This document shows positions 1 through 9,007 of a stretch of DNA of 64,000 nucleotides, one piece after another. The stretch is from Azospirillum lipoferum. GTDB taxonomy: Bacteria; Pseudomonadota; Alphaproteobacteria; Azospirillales; Azospirillaceae. Positions within the stretch are counted from its first letter, which is position 1. The number at the start of each line of letters is the position of its first letter. Made by a program: the position numbers and the translations under genes. The notes under the pieces are model-generated. The model worked only from the letters and a program-made list of their open reading frames with translations. It was not told the origin of the DNA and ran no database searches. The stretch covers positions 405,567 to 469,566 of the forward strand of contig NZ_JALJXJ010000005.1 in the NCBI RefSeq assembly GCF_024170005.1, written 5' to 3'.

Positions 1-25
1 TGCCCTGCGGGAGGGCTGGGCATGA
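1..25 (+). CDS. C-terminal tail of upstream gene, possibly mdcG (partial)
   Basis: The frame beginning at base 2 reads seven residues (ALREGWA) to a TGA at 23-25. It would be the last codons of the gene before mdcH. In malonate decarboxylase clusters this neighbour is often mdcG (holo-ACP synthase) or mdcB, but seven residues cannot identify it. Another frame (base 1) stops at 37-39, so the frame choice is itself uncertain. Confidence 0.3.
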
Positions 26-35
26 GTCGCCCGTC

Positions 36-953
36 GTGACGCTGGGCATCCTCTGCTCCGGCCAGGGCGGGCAGGGGCCGGGCATGCTGGACATGCTGCG
101 GCGGGAACCGGTGGCGCAAGCCGTGCTGGACCGGGCCGCCACGGTGATGGGCCACGATCCGCGCGCGCTGGTGGCCGGGCCGGAGGCGGAAATGCAGCGC
201 AACGCCCTCGCCCAGCCTTTGCTCTGTGCGGTCCAGGCGGCGACCTGGGCGGCCCTGCGTCCCCATCTGCCACCGCTGCGGGCGGTGGCCGGCTACAGCC
301 TTGGAGAGCTGTCGGCCTATCATGTCGCCGGTGCGCTCGATGCCGATGAGTTGTTGCGGCTGGCCGTCCGACGCGCCAAGGCGATGGACCACGCCGACCC
401 CCAGCCGGGCGGTCTGCTTGCCGTGCGTGGGCTCGACCGGCCGAAGCTGGAGGCGGTCTGCCGTGACTGCGGTGCGGACATCGCCATTGAGAACGGCGCC
501 GACCGGTTCGTGATCGGTGCCCGGAGGACGACGCTGACAGCCGTGGAGCGGACGGTCGTCGCGCTGGGCGGCACGGTGACGCCGCTGCCGGTGACCGTCG
601 CCTCTCACACCCGCCTGATGACGCCTGCGGCAGTGGAGTTCGGCCCGATCCTGGTGGCGAGCGGCCTGCAAGCTCCGCCGCTGCCGGTGCTGGCCGGCAT
701 CGACGGCACCCCGGTCTACACCCGCGAACGGGCGGTCACGGCGCTGACCCGCCAGATGACGGACACAGTCGCCTGGGCCGCCTGCCTGGACGGGCTGATC
801 GAGATGGGTTGCACCGTCCTGCTGGAAACCGGCCCCGGCAACGCGCTGGCGCGGATGGCCGCCGAGCGGCACCCCGATCTGGCCGTCCGCTCCATCGCTG
901 ATTTCCGCAGCCTGTCCGGCGCCGGCGCCTGGGTGGAGCGGCAACTGGGGTGA
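36..953 (+). CDS. mdcH: Malonate decarboxylase subunit epsilon (malonyl-CoA:ACP transacylase)
   Basis: A 305-residue acyltransferase that loads malonate onto the special acyl carrier subunit of malonate decarboxylase. An FabD-type fold is visible: the N-terminal CSGQGGQGPGM oxyanion loop (residues 7-17), the nucleophile elbow GYSLGE with Ser about residue 88, and a second active-site region around SHTRLM (about 190). The C-terminal ETGPGNALA motif is also typical of FabD/MdcH. The length matches MdcH. The start is GTG at 36. A five-codon frame beginning with ATG at 22, preceded by GGGAGGG, ends in a TGA that overlaps this GTG (GTGA), so translational coupling is possible. It should be the last gene of an mdc cluster lying to the left. 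MdcH versus plain FabD is judged on sequence style alone. Confidence 0.85.
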   Translation: MTLGILCSGQGGQGPGMLDMLRREPVAQAVLDRAATVMGHDPRALVAGPEAEMQRNALAQPLLCAVQAATWAALRPHLPPLRAVAGYSLGELSAYHVAGALDADELLRLAVRRAKAMDHADPQPGGLLAVRGLDRPKLEAVCRDCGADIAIENGADRFVIGARRTTLTAVERTVVALGGTVTPLPVTVASHTRLMTPAAVEFGPILVASGLQAPPLPVLAGIDGTPVYTRERAVTALTRQMTDTVAWAACLDGLIEMGCTVLLETGPGNALARMAAERHPDLAVRSIADFRSLSGAGAWVERQLG

Positions 954-974
954 TTATGCTGTAGGTCGCAGGAG

Positions 975-1006
975 AATCCCCTCTCCCCAGGGGGGAGAGG
1001 GGGATT
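975..1006. repeat. REP-like GC-rich palindrome (copy 1), possible bidirectional terminator
   Basis: The left arm AATCCCCTCTCCCC (975-988) is followed by a near-perfect reverse-complement right arm ending at 1006. It lies between the convergent ends of mdcH and the EamA gene, where it could stop transcription in both directions. The same core, CCCTCTCCCC/GGGGAGAGGG, recurs at 8878, 8967 and 31983, so it belongs to a dispersed intergenic palindrome family. Confidence 0.75.
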
Positions 1007-1024
1007 TTCGCAGGTTGGAAGATG

Positions 1025-1936
1025 TCACCTGCGCCCACCCGGCTTCGGCCCCAGCACGCAGGCGACGGCGGCCAGGATCAGCACCAGCGCCGCCGCCAGC
1101 CGCGGCGTCACCGGGTCGCCCAGCAGCAGCACCGCACCGCCCACCCCGACGACCGGGATCAGCAGGGTGCTGACCGCTGCCTCTCCCACCGTCAGGCGGC
1201 GGACGGTGACGTACCACAGCGCCTGCGCCACGCAGATCGAACAGACGATGTGCCAGGCGAAGCCCACCCAGACTGCCGGGTGAAGTTCGGCCAGGGCGGG
1301 GCGGGCCTCGGTCGCCGCCAGCCCGATCATCGGCAGGGCGCAGAGCACATACTGCCAGCCGGTGATGACCATCGGATGGGTGCGCCACACCCGCCGCTTC
1401 ATCACGATGGTGCCGAGCGCCCAGGCCACCGCCGACACCAGCATCACAGCCGGCCCGGCCAGGGCGGACGGCGGCGCCGTCAGCGCCTCCGGCCCCAGCA
1501 GGATCAGCAGCCCGGACAGGCCGCAGGCCAGTCCGACGATCTGGCGCGGCCCCGGACGCTCGCCCAGCAGCGGAATCGCCAGCAGGGTCGCCCACACCGG
1601 CATGGTGAAGGCGACGATCGCCGCCTGGGAGGTCGCCATCAGGCTTTGCCCCAGCGCCGTGCACAGGTTGAAGACCAGCACGTTGCACAGCCCCGCCGCC
1701 ACCAGTGCCGGCCATTCCCCCCGCTCCACCCGCAGCCGGTGCCCGGCCAGCCGCGCCGCCCCCAGCAGCAGCACCGCCCCGGCGGTGAAGCCGATGGCGC
1801 GCAGGCTGAAGATCGGCACCTGCGTCAGGATCGTCTTCACCGCCGGCCAGTTCAGGCCCCAGAACAGGCTGATGGCAGCGATCAGCAGGTATTTGACCGG
1901 ATCGCGGCCGGTGCCGCTGGCGGCGATGGCGGTCAT
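1025..1936 (-). CDS. EamA/DMT-family transporter
   Basis: A 303-residue, very hydrophobic inner-membrane protein with about ten predicted helices in two EamA repeats (roughly residues 14-140 and 155-290). SLFWGLNWPAVK near the N terminus and LLGERP at the end of the first repeat are typical of the drug/metabolite transporter superfamily. Substrates of this family range from amino acids to metabolites and cannot be predicted here. The ATG overlaps the stop of the upstream deacetylase gene by 4 nt (ATGA). It is therefore the last gene of the ten-gene minus-strand operon, and plausibly exports a product or analogue of that pathway. Confidence 0.88.
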   Translation of the reverse strand: MTAIAASGTGRDPVKYLLIAAISLFWGLNWPAVKTILTQVPIFSLRAIGFTAGAVLLLGAARLAGHRLRVERGEWPALVAAGLCNVLVFNLCTALGQSLMATSQAAIVAFTMPVWATLLAIPLLGERPGPRQIVGLACGLSGLLILLGPEALTAPPSALAGPAVMLVSAVAWALGTIVMKRRVWRTHPMVITGWQYVLCALPMIGLAATEARPALAELHPAVWVGFAWHIVCSICVAQALWYVTVRRLTVGEAAVSTLLIPVVGVGGAVLLLGDPVTPRLAAALVLILAAVACVLGPKPGGRR

Positions 1937-2985
1937 GCCGCTGTCTTGCCTTCAAATCCGTCGAGAAAGCTCGACAGGTTGGCGGACAGGTCGTCGATGG
2001 CGTATCCGCCTTCCTGCACCAGCACCGTCGGCAGGCCGGCGGCGGCGATCAGCGCGCCCATGCGGGCAAAGCCCGGCGTGGTGACGCCGAAGGCGGCCAG
2101 TGGGTCGTTGATGAAGGTGTCGAAGCCCAGCGAGACGAACAGCATCTCCGGCGCGAAGCGCCGGATCGCGTCCAGGCCCTTGCCGATGGTCGTCAGGACC
2201 GTCGCCTCGTCGCTGCCGATCGGCAGCGGCAGGTTCAGGGTGTAGCCCTCGCCGCGGCCGATACCGCGCTCCTGCGCATAGCCGGCCATGTGGGGATAGA
2301 ACTCCGCCGGGTCGCCGTGGACCGAGACGAAGAACACGTCGTCGCGCTCGTAGAAGATGTCCTGGGTGCCGTTGCCGTGATGGACGTCCACGTCGATGAT
2401 CGCCACCCGCGCCTGCCGGCCCTGGGCGCGCAGCAGCGGCAGCACCGATTCCGCGGCGACGGCGACATGGTTGAGGTAACAGAAGCCGCCGGCCATGTCG
2501 CGGGTGGCATGGTGCCCCGGCGGCCGGCACAGCGCATAGGCCGCGCTGTCGGCCCCGGTGGCGACCAGCTTCGCCGCATGGATGGCGGCGTTGGTCGCAG
2601 CACAGGTGGCGGCCCAGGTGCCCTCGCCGATCGGGCAGGCGGTGTCGAACATGTGCCAGCCGGCCTGACCGACGATGCCGGTGGGGTAGTTGGGGGCGGC
2701 CTGCATGCGGTGGACGTTGGGCAGCACCACATCGCCCATGTCGCCTGCCGCCACCCAGCGCGCGTGCGCCGTCTCCAGGAAGGCGAGATAGGCGGGGGTG
2801 TGCACGGCGGCGCGCGGGGCGGAGCCGTAATCGTCGGGCAGGATGAGACTCTCCCCGCGCTTCTCGATCAGCGAGGCCAGCGCGCCGACCCGCTCCGGCT
2901 TCTCCGGCAGGGCGCGCAGCAGGCCCTTGTTGAAATAGGTGGCGGGACGGTGCAGGGCGGCGTCGGGATGATGGACGAACTTCAT
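1933..2985 (-). CDS. Histone-deacetylase-family amidohydrolase (acetylpolyamine-deacetylase-like)
   Basis: A 350-residue cytoplasmic zinc amidohydrolase of the arginase/HDAC superfamily. Visible catalytic motifs are RPPGHHA (tandem His, about residues 155-161), DVDVHHGNGTQ (Zn ligands Asp and His, about 195-205), and the C-terminal EGGY with the transition-state Tyr. LGFDTFINDPLA supplies the third metal Asp. Bacterial members remove acetyl groups from polyamines or other N-acetylated amines. The start at 2985 is chosen because MKFVHHPD is the conserved N terminus and GGAGAG lies 6 nt upstream; an open frame extends 30 residues further but has no such support. It sits 28 nt downstream of the carbamoylase-type amidase and overlaps the EamA gene, so an N-acylated amine substrate is likely but unproven. 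Confidence 0.9.
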   Translation of the reverse strand: MKFVHHPDAALHRPATYFNKGLLRALPEKPERVGALASLIEKRGESLILPDDYGSAPRAAVHTPAYLAFLETAHARWVAAGDMGDVVLPNVHRMQAAPNYPTGIVGQAGWHMFDTACPIGEGTWAATCAATNAAIHAAKLVATGADSAAYALCRPPGHHATRDMAGGFCYLNHVAVAAESVLPLLRAQGRQARVAIIDVDVHHGNGTQDIFYERDDVFFVSVHGDPAEFYPHMAGYAQERGIGRGEGYTLNLPLPIGSDEATVLTTIGKGLDAIRRFAPEMLFVSLGFDTFINDPLAAFGVTTPGFARMGALIAAAGLPTVLVQEGGYAIDDLSANLSSFLDGFEGKTAA

Positions 2986-3013
2986 GGCGGACTCTCCGGG
3001 GGAGCTTATGCGT

Positions 3014-4255
3014 TCAGGGCCTGCCGGCCGTGGCAACCAGCGTTTCGAACAGCACGGCGGCGCCGCGGGCACCATCGGCGGGGGCGATGTTCTCGACCTC
3101 GTTGTGGCTGATGCCGTCCTCGCAGGGGATGAAGATCATCGCCGTCGGCACCTTGCCCGCCACATAGACCGCGTCATGGCCGGCGCCCGACACGATGTCG
3201 CGATGGCTGAAGCCGAAGCCGCTGGCCGCCTCGCGCACCCGGTCGACCAGCGGCCTGGCGAAGGGTGTCGGCGGGAAATGCCAGAAATCGGCGATCTCCG
3301 CGCCCACCCCATGCTGTTCGGCGATCGCCGCGACGGCGGCACGGAAGCGGCGGTCCATGTCGGCCAGCGTGTCGGCATCCGGATGGCGCAAATCGACGGT
3401 GAAGAAGACCCGGCCGGGGATGACGTTGCGCGAATGGGGATGGACATCGAGGATGCCGACGGTGGCGCAAGCATCGCCCGCCGTCTCCAGCCCGACGCGC
3501 TGCACCGCCTGCACCATGGCGGAGGCGGCGACCAGCGCGTCGCGGCGCAGCCGCATCGGCGTCGGGCCGGCATGGGCCTCGACCCCGGTCACCGTCACCT
3601 CGTACCAGCGCTGGCCCTGCGCACCGGTGACGATTCCGATCTCCTTGCCCTCGACCTCCAGCACCGGCCCCTGTTCGATGTGGGCCTCCAGATAGGCGTG
3701 CATCGGGTGGTCGACCGGAGCCTCGCCGGCATAGCCGGTGCGGACCAGTTCGTCGCCGAGGCGCGCACCGTCCTGCGCCACCTTGTCGAGGATTTCCTCC
3801 AGCGTGAAGACGCCGGTGACGACGCCCGATCCCATCATCGGCGGCGAGAAGCGGGAGCCTTCCTCGTTGGTCCACACCGCGACCTCGATCGGGTGCAGGG
3901 TCTCCACCCCGCGGTCGTTCAGCGAGCGCACCACCTCCAGCGCCGCCAGCACGCCGAACACGCCGTCGAAGCGCCCGCCGGTCGGCTGGGTGTCGAGATG
4001 GCTGCCCATCACCACTGGAGGCAGGCTGTCGTCGCGGCCCCTGCGGCGGGCGAAGATGTTGCCGATACGGTCGACGGTCACGGTGCAGCCGGCGGCCTCG
4101 CACCAGGAGACGAACAGGTCGCGGCCGGCCTTGTCCTCGTCCGACAGGGCAAGGCGGCAGCTGCCGCCCTTCGCGGTTGCGCCGATCTTCGCCATCTCGG
4201 CGAGGCTGTCCCACAGGCGTGGGCCGTCGATGGGCAGATTGGAGGGGAGGGACAT
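3014..4255 (-). CDS. Zn-dependent hydrolase, hydantoinase/N-carbamoylase family (M20)
   Basis: A 413-residue binuclear metal amidase related to N-carbamoyl-L-amino-acid hydrolase, beta-ureidopropionase and allantoate amidohydrolase. Metal-binding motifs are MGSHLDTQPTGGRFDG (about residues 82-97), TNEEGSRF (about 127) and AYLEAHIEQGPVLE (about 185). A dimerisation/lid domain carries HAGPTPM, and the C-terminal SGAGHDA supplies the last ligand. The start at 4255 has GGAG 6 nt upstream; a TTG 15 nt earlier is less likely. It lies in the middle of the operon, between the PanE-like reductase and the HDAC-like deacetylase. The exact substrate (carbamoyl amino acid, ureido acid or similar) cannot be read from sequence. 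Confidence 0.9.
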   Translation of the reverse strand: MSLPSNLPIDGPRLWDSLAEMAKIGATAKGGSCRLALSDEDKAGRDLFVSWCEAAGCTVTVDRIGNIFARRRGRDDSLPPVVMGSHLDTQPTGGRFDGVFGVLAALEVVRSLNDRGVETLHPIEVAVWTNEEGSRFSPPMMGSGVVTGVFTLEEILDKVAQDGARLGDELVRTGYAGEAPVDHPMHAYLEAHIEQGPVLEVEGKEIGIVTGAQGQRWYEVTVTGVEAHAGPTPMRLRRDALVAASAMVQAVQRVGLETAGDACATVGILDVHPHSRNVIPGRVFFTVDLRHPDADTLADMDRRFRAAVAAIAEQHGVGAEIADFWHFPPTPFARPLVDRVREAASGFGFSHRDIVSGAGHDAVYVAGKVPTAMIFIPCEDGISHNEVENIAPADGARGAAVLFETLVATAGRP

Positions 4256-4308
4256 GGAAACTCCACGCAAAAGCTTTTTTCGTTGATGGCAGGGGTAACG
4301 GGGCGCGG

Positions 4309-5289
4309 TCAGGCCGCCTCCCGCCGCTCCCGCGCCCGCAGATCGACCATCGCCAGCACGGCGCGCAGCATCGGCACAGCTACACCGGTTCGTTCGGCCA
4401 GCTCGATCACCGATCCCAGGATGGCGTCCAGTTCCAGCCGGCGGCCGGCCTCATAGTCCTGCAACATGGACGTCTTGAAGTCGCCGACGCCGGCGGCCAT
4501 GGCGATGCGCTCGTCGACGCTGGTGGTGAAGACCACGCCCAGCCTTTCCGCCACAGCCTTGGCCTCCAGCATCATGGCGCGGCCGGTCTCGCGCGTGCCG
4601 GGGTCGTTGCACAGCCGGCCGAGCGTCGATCCGGTCAGCACGCTCAAGGGATTGAAGGCGAGGTTGCCCCACAGCTTCACCCAGATCGCCTGCCGGATGT
4701 CGGCGGTCTTCGCCGGCTGGAAGCCCGCCTGCCCGAACAGCGTGACGATGCGGTCGACCGCCGGGTTGTCGCGATCTCCCGCATCGCCGAAAACGAAGCG
4801 CTGGTCGCTGACATGGCGGATGCGGCAGGGGCCATCGCCCTCCACGGCGACGAAGCTGGTCGCCCCCACCAACCGGTCCGGATCGATGGTGCGCCACAGC
4901 AGCCCGTCGGGGTCGACGCTGGCGAGCGGCCGGTCGGCCAGCGGTTCCGGCTGGCGGTGCGGATACCACCACGGGATGCCGTTGATCATCGGCACGATGG
5001 CAGTCTCCGGCCCCAGCAGCGGGGCCAGCGTGTCGATGGTGCCGCGCAGCGCATGGGCCTTGACGCAGAGGAACACCAGATCCTGCGGCCCCAGCGACAG
5101 GCTGTCGTCGGTAACGCGGGGGGTGAGCCGGGCGACGCGGTTCAGCGGCGTCACCATGGTCAGGCCGTTGCGGCGGATGGCCGATGCCGCGTTCGGCCGG
5201 GCGACCAGCGTCACCTCGGCCTCCGTGGCACTCAGCCGGGCGGCCAGCAGACCGCCGACCGCGCCGGCCCCGATGATGGCGACCTTCAT
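4309..5289 (-). CDS. 2-dehydropantoate 2-reductase family protein
   Basis: A 326-residue NADPH-dependent 2-ketoacid reductase of the PanE/ApbA family. The Rossmann motif GAGAVGG is at residues 7-13. A catalytic Lys in the NPLSVLTGS region and the C-terminal KTSMLQDYEAGRRLELDAI block are typical of family members. Its ATG directly abuts the stop of the fused ATPase gene (no gap), so it is certainly cotranscribed. Because it sits inside a catabolic peptide/amide operon, it more likely reduces a branched 2-keto acid than serves pantothenate synthesis. I therefore leave the symbol blank. Confidence 0.88.
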   Translation of the reverse strand: MKVAIIGAGAVGGLLAARLSATEAEVTLVARPNAASAIRRNGLTMVTPLNRVARLTPRVTDDSLSLGPQDLVFLCVKAHALRGTIDTLAPLLGPETAIVPMINGIPWWYPHRQPEPLADRPLASVDPDGLLWRTIDPDRLVGATSFVAVEGDGPCRIRHVSDQRFVFGDAGDRDNPAVDRIVTLFGQAGFQPAKTADIRQAIWVKLWGNLAFNPLSVLTGSTLGRLCNDPGTRETGRAMMLEAKAVAERLGVVFTTSVDERIAMAAGVGDFKTSMLQDYEAGRRLELDAILGSVIELAERTGVAVPMLRAVLAMVDLRARERREAA

Positions 5290-6996
5290 TCAGTGCGCTC
5301 CTGCCGGAACTTTTTGCAGGTCGTCCGGGATGTGCCAGGACTTCCCCGGAATGGCGTCGAGCAGGCTGCGGGTGTAGGCGTCGCGCGGATGGGTGAAGAC
5401 TTCGCGCGCGGTGCCCATCTCGACGATCCGGCCGCGGCGCATCACCGCAATGGTGTCGCAGACCTGGGCCGCCACCCGCAGATCGTGGGTGATGAACAGC
5501 ATGGCGAGGTTCAGCCGCCTGCGGATGTCGTCCAGCAGTTCCAGCACCTGCCCCTGCACCGAGACGTCGAGCGCCGAGACCGGCTCGTCCGCCACCAGCA
5601 GCTTCGGCTCCATGGCGAGCGCCCGGGCGATGCCGATGCGCTGGCGCTGGCCTCCGGAGAATTCGTGCGGGAAACGGTCGGCGGCCGAACCGTCGAGCCC
5701 GACCATCGCCAGCAACTCCCGCGCGCGGACCAGCGCCCTGTTGCGGTCCTCGCCGAAGGCGACCGGCCCTTGGGCCACGATGTCGCCGACGCGGTGGCGT
5801 GGGTTCAGCGAGGCGTAGGGATCCTGGAACACCATCTGCACCGCCCGGCGGTAAGGGCGGAAGCCCTTGCGGTCGAGCGCCAGCAGGTCGGTGCCTTCGA
5901 ACAGGATGCGCCCCGAGTCCGGCTTGATCAGCCCGACGATGGAGCGGCCGAGCGTTGATTTGCCCGACCCGGACTCGCCGACCAGCCCGACCGTTTCGCC
6001 GGGATGGATGGTCAGCGACAGGTCGTCGCCGGCCACCACCTGCTTGGACTTCTTGAACAGGCCGCCGCCGACATGGAACACCTTGCGCACCTTGTCGGCG
6101 ACCAGCAGCGGGGCACCGGCCTTGGCATGGTCGTCGCGGTGCTCGATGTAGTGCGGGACCGAGGCGATCAACTGCCGGGTGTAGGGATGCTGCGGCCGGT
6201 TCAGCACGTCGGACGCCGCACCATATTCCACCAGCTTGCCATGGCGCATCACCGCCACCCGGTGGGCGATCTCCGCCACCACGCCGAAGTCGTGGGTGAT
6301 GAACATCATGCCCATGTGGCGCTCGGCCTGGATCGAGCGGATCAGGTCGAGGATCTGCTTCTGGGTGGTGACGTCCAGGGCCGTGGTCGGCTCGTCGGCG
6401 ATCAGGATGTCGGGCTGGCAGGCCAGCGCCATGGCGATCATCACACGCTGGCGCTGACCGCCCGACAGGCGGAAGGGATAGGCCTCGGCCAGTTCGGCCG
6501 GGTTGGGCAGCCCGACCTGGGCCAGCAGCTCCACCACGCGGGCGCGGCGGGCGGGGGCGGGCAGGTCGGTGTGTTCGCGCAGGGATTCTCCGATCTGGCG
6601 GCCGACCCGCATCAGCGGGTTCAGCGCGGTCATCGGCTCCTGGAACACCATGGCAATGCGGCCGCCGCGCAAGCTCCGCTGCTCCGCCTCCGGCATGGCC
6701 AGCACGTCCTTGCCCTTGAACAGCAGGCTGCCGCCGGCGACCCGGACATGGGGGGCAGGCAGCAGGCCCATCATGGCATGCGCGGTCATCGACTTGCCGG
6801 AGCCGGACTCGCCGACCACGCAGAGGATCTCGTCGGGGTTCAGGGTGAAGGTCAGGTTGTCCACCGCCAGCGGGCGGTCGGCGCCCGGCGGCAACGCGAT
6901 GCTGAGGCCCCGCACATCCAAAAGAGGCACGTCGAGTAGGGGCGTGGTCATGGCGGCGGTCTCCACGGGTGTGCGCATAACGTCGAACCGGTTCAT
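5290..6996 (-). CDS. Dipeptide-type ABC transporter, fused double ATP-binding protein (DppD-DppF)
   Basis: A 568-residue protein with two complete nucleotide-binding domains: domain 1 about residues 20-270, domain 2 about 295-545. Each has Walker A ([18 protein letters not shown]), an LSGGQRQR or FSGGQRQR signature and Walker B ([18 protein letters not shown]). The HPYTRQL and DAYTRSL segments after each domain are the oligopeptide-family C-terminal extension. The fusion replaces separate DppD and DppF. Start: ATG at 6996 lies 4 nt after the permease stop, but a second ATG at 6951 (MTTPLLDV) has a better ribosome site (GGAG 8 nt away). The true N terminus may be 15 residues shorter. It energises the two permeases just upstream. 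Confidence 0.93.
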   Translation of the reverse strand: MNRFDVMRTPVETAAMTTPLLDVPLLDVRGLSIALPPGADRPLAVDNLTFTLNPDEILCVVGESGSGKSMTAHAMMGLLPAPHVRVAGGSLLFKGKDVLAMPEAEQRSLRGGRIAMVFQEPMTALNPLMRVGRQIGESLREHTDLPAPARRARVVELLAQVGLPNPAELAEAYPFRLSGGQRQRVMIAMALACQPDILIADEPTTALDVTTQKQILDLIRSIQAERHMGMMFITHDFGVVAEIAHRVAVMRHGKLVEYGAASDVLNRPQHPYTRQLIASVPHYIEHRDDHAKAGAPLLVADKVRKVFHVGGGLFKKSKQVVAGDDLSLTIHPGETVGLVGESGSGKSTLGRSIVGLIKPDSGRILFEGTDLLALDRKGFRPYRRAVQMVFQDPYASLNPRHRVGDIVAQGPVAFGEDRNRALVRARELLAMVGLDGSAADRFPHEFSGGQRQRIGIARALAMEPKLLVADEPVSALDVSVQGQVLELLDDIRRRLNLAMLFITHDLRVAAQVCDTIAVMRRGRIVEMGTAREVFTHPRDAYTRSLLDAIPGKSWHIPDDLQKVPAGAH

Positions 6997-7000
6997 CGCG

Positions 7001-7843
7001 TCACCCCCGCGACCGGGCGAGCTTCGGGTTCAGGGCGTCGTTCAGCCCCTCGCCGACGAGGTTCAGCGCCAGCACGGTCAGCACGATGGCGAGACCGGGG
7101 AAGACGCTCATCCACCAGGCCTGCCGGATCACCGTGCGGGCGGCGCCGATCATGTAGCCCCAGCTCATGGCGTTGGGATCGCCGAGGCCGAGGAAGCTCA
7201 GCGAGCTTTCCAGCAGGATGGCGGTCGCCACCATCAGCGAGGCCGACACGATGATCGGCGACAGGCTGTTCGGCAGGATCTGGCGCAGGATGATGGTGCT
7301 GTTGCTCTGGCCGGTGGTGATGGCGGCCTGGACGAACTCGCGGGTGCGCAGGCTGAGGAACTCGGCGCGGGCGAGGCGGGCCAGCGGCGGCCAGCTGACG
7401 ATGGCGATTGCGGCGACGATGGTGGTCAGGCTGGGGGTGAAGATGGCGACCAGCACCACGGCCAGCACGAAGTTGGGAATGGTCTGGAACAGTTCGGTGA
7501 AGCGCATGATGGCGTCGTCCACCTTGCCGCCATGGAAACCGGCCAGCGCCCCGAGCGTGACGCCGATGGCGAGTGCCGCGGCGGTGGAGGTCAGGCCGAT
7601 CAGCAGCGACACCCGCGCCCCGTGGGCGATGCCCGACGCGATGTCGCGGCCCAGCATGTCGGATCCCAGCAGGGCGTCTTCGGACAGCGGAGGCTGGAAG
7701 GGCGCGGTTGCCATCTCCCACGGGTCGCCGGGGAAGAAGACGGAGGCGAACACGGCCAGCACGACGATGGCGACCAGGATCACCAGCCCCAGGACCGCAC
7801 CCTTGTTGCGGACGAAGGCCCGCCAGAAATCGGATTTGATCAT
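7001..7843 (-). CDS. Peptide-type ABC transporter permease (DppC-like)
   Basis: A 280-residue inner-membrane permease of the DppC/OppC type. It has a cytoplasmic N terminus and first helix (about 17-35), a periplasmic stretch carrying LLGSDMLGRDIASGI (typical of DppC), and then the transmembrane domain. The EAA coupling loop reads REFVQAAITTGQSNSTIILRQ (about 160-180) and the C-terminal part contains LSFLGLGDPNAMSWG, a near-invariant OppC/DppC signature. It overlaps the DppB-like gene by 4 nt (ATGA), and the fused ATPase follows after 4 nt. Confidence 0.93.
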   Translation of the reverse strand: MIKSDFWRAFVRNKGAVLGLVILVAIVVLAVFASVFFPGDPWEMATAPFQPPLSEDALLGSDMLGRDIASGIAHGARVSLLIGLTSTAAALAIGVTLGALAGFHGGKVDDAIMRFTELFQTIPNFVLAVVLVAIFTPSLTTIVAAIAIVSWPPLARLARAEFLSLRTREFVQAAITTGQSNSTIILRQILPNSLSPIIVSASLMVATAILLESSLSFLGLGDPNAMSWGYMIGAARTVIRQAWWMSVFPGLAIVLTVLALNLVGEGLNDALNPKLARSRG

Positions 7844-8820
7844 TGCGACACCTGGATACGCGGATCGACGAGGCCGTAGAGGATGTCGGTCAGGATGTTG
7901 AAGAGGATCACCATGATCGACGTGACCAGGAAGATGCCCAGCAGCACCTGATAGTCGCGCTGCAGCACCGCCTCGAAGGCCAGCCGGCCGATGCCGGGCC
8001 AGGCGAACACCGTCTCGATCAGGATGGAGCCGCCGACCAGCTGTCCGGCCTGGATGCCCGCCACGGTGATGACCGGCAGGATGGCGTTGCGCAGGACATG
8101 GCGGGTGACGATGCGGCTCTGGGTCAGGCCCTTGGCCTTGGCCGTCTTGACGAAGTCGAGGCCGCGCACCTCCAGCATCGAGGCACGGGTCAGGCGGGCG
8201 TAGCTCGCCATGTAGAACAGCGCCAGCGTGATGACCGGCAGGATCAGGTGGACCGCCACGTCCGCCACATGCGCCAGCCCGGTGTAGCCGGCGCCGATGG
8301 TCTCGTATCCGAAGGCCGGCAGCCAGCCGAGCTGGATGGAGAACAGCAGGCTCAGCATCAGTCCGATCCAGTAGATCGGCGTGGCATAGGCCAGCAGCGC
8401 GAGGACGGTGATGGCGCTGTCGGCCCAGGTGCCGACGGCGACCGCCGCCAGCGTGCCCAGCGCCACGCCGGCGGCGAGCGCCAGCAGGAAGGCGGTCAGC
8501 GTCAGCACCAGCGTCGCCGGCAGCCGTTCCGCCAGGATGTCCCAGACCGGCCGCTGCTGGCGGTAGGAGAAGCCGAGATCGCCCTGCACGATTTTGCCGA
8601 CATAGGTGCCGAGCTGTTCGTAGAGCGGCCGGTCGAGCCCGAACTGCTCGCGCAGCTGCGCCACGAACTTCTCGTCGGCGGCCCCCGCCTCGCCCGCCAT
8701 CACCATGGCCGGATCGCCGGGGGCGGCATGGACGAGGAAGAAGTTCATCACCACGATGGCGATCAGGATCGCGGCGGCCTTGACCAGGCGGCTCGCGAAG
8801 AGTTGGGCGAATCCCAGCAT
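7840..8820 (-). CDS. Peptide-type ABC transporter permease (DppB-like)
   Basis: A 326-residue inner-membrane permease of the DppB/OppB type. The first helix (about 10-30) runs into the conserved HAAPGDPA motif. A periplasmic loop with QFGLDRPLYEQ and GDLGFSYR is family-typical. The EAA loop is around DFVKTAKAKGLTQSRI (about 220-240), followed by the ETVFAWPGIGRL signature. It is preceded by a 187-bp gap with two REP-like palindromes that separate it from the substrate-binding protein gene, a common arrangement that lets the binding protein be made in excess. Confidence 0.93.
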   Translation of the reverse strand: MLGFAQLFASRLVKAAAILIAIVVMNFFLVHAAPGDPAMVMAGEAGAADEKFVAQLREQFGLDRPLYEQLGTYVGKIVQGDLGFSYRQQRPVWDILAERLPATLVLTLTAFLLALAAGVALGTLAAVAVGTWADSAITVLALLAYATPIYWIGLMLSLLFSIQLGWLPAFGYETIGAGYTGLAHVADVAVHLILPVITLALFYMASYARLTRASMLEVRGLDFVKTAKAKGLTQSRIVTRHVLRNAILPVITVAGIQAGQLVGGSILIETVFAWPGIGRLAFEAVLQRDYQVLLGIFLVTSIMVILFNILTDILYGLVDPRIQVSQ

Positions 8821-8877
8821 GGGCGTGGTCCTATTTCAATTGCCGCGCTCTGGCCTCTCACCCGCTCACATAATTCC

Positions 8878-8989
8878 CCCTCTCCCCCCCGGGGAGAGGG
8901 TCGGGGTGAGGGGGGTGCATAGCGTGGATTCTCGGGGAGGGGCCGCCGCGCGTCCCCCTCACCCTACCCTCTCCCCGGGGGGGAGAGGG
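8878..8989. repeat. Head-to-head pair of REP-like palindromes (copies 2 and 3)
   Basis: Copy 2 has arms CCCTCTCCCC (8878-8887) and GGGGAGAGGG (8891-8900), continuing into TCGGGGTGAGGGGG. Copy 3 begins with CCCCCTCACCCTA and then has arms at 8967-8976 and 8980-8989. The tail of copy 2 and the head of copy 3 are inverted relative to each other, so the whole interval can also fold as one long hairpin (BIME-like). It lies between the SBP gene and the dppB-like gene of one operon and may stabilise the upstream message or attenuate the downstream one. Confidence 0.75.
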
Positions 8990-9007
8990 GAAGTGAGCAG
9001 GGTCTCG

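Noticed and set aside
4177..5958. Open frame of about 590 codons antisense to the PanE-like and ABC ATPase genes
   Set aside because: No recognisable domain. It spans several well-supported minus-strand genes and their junctions.
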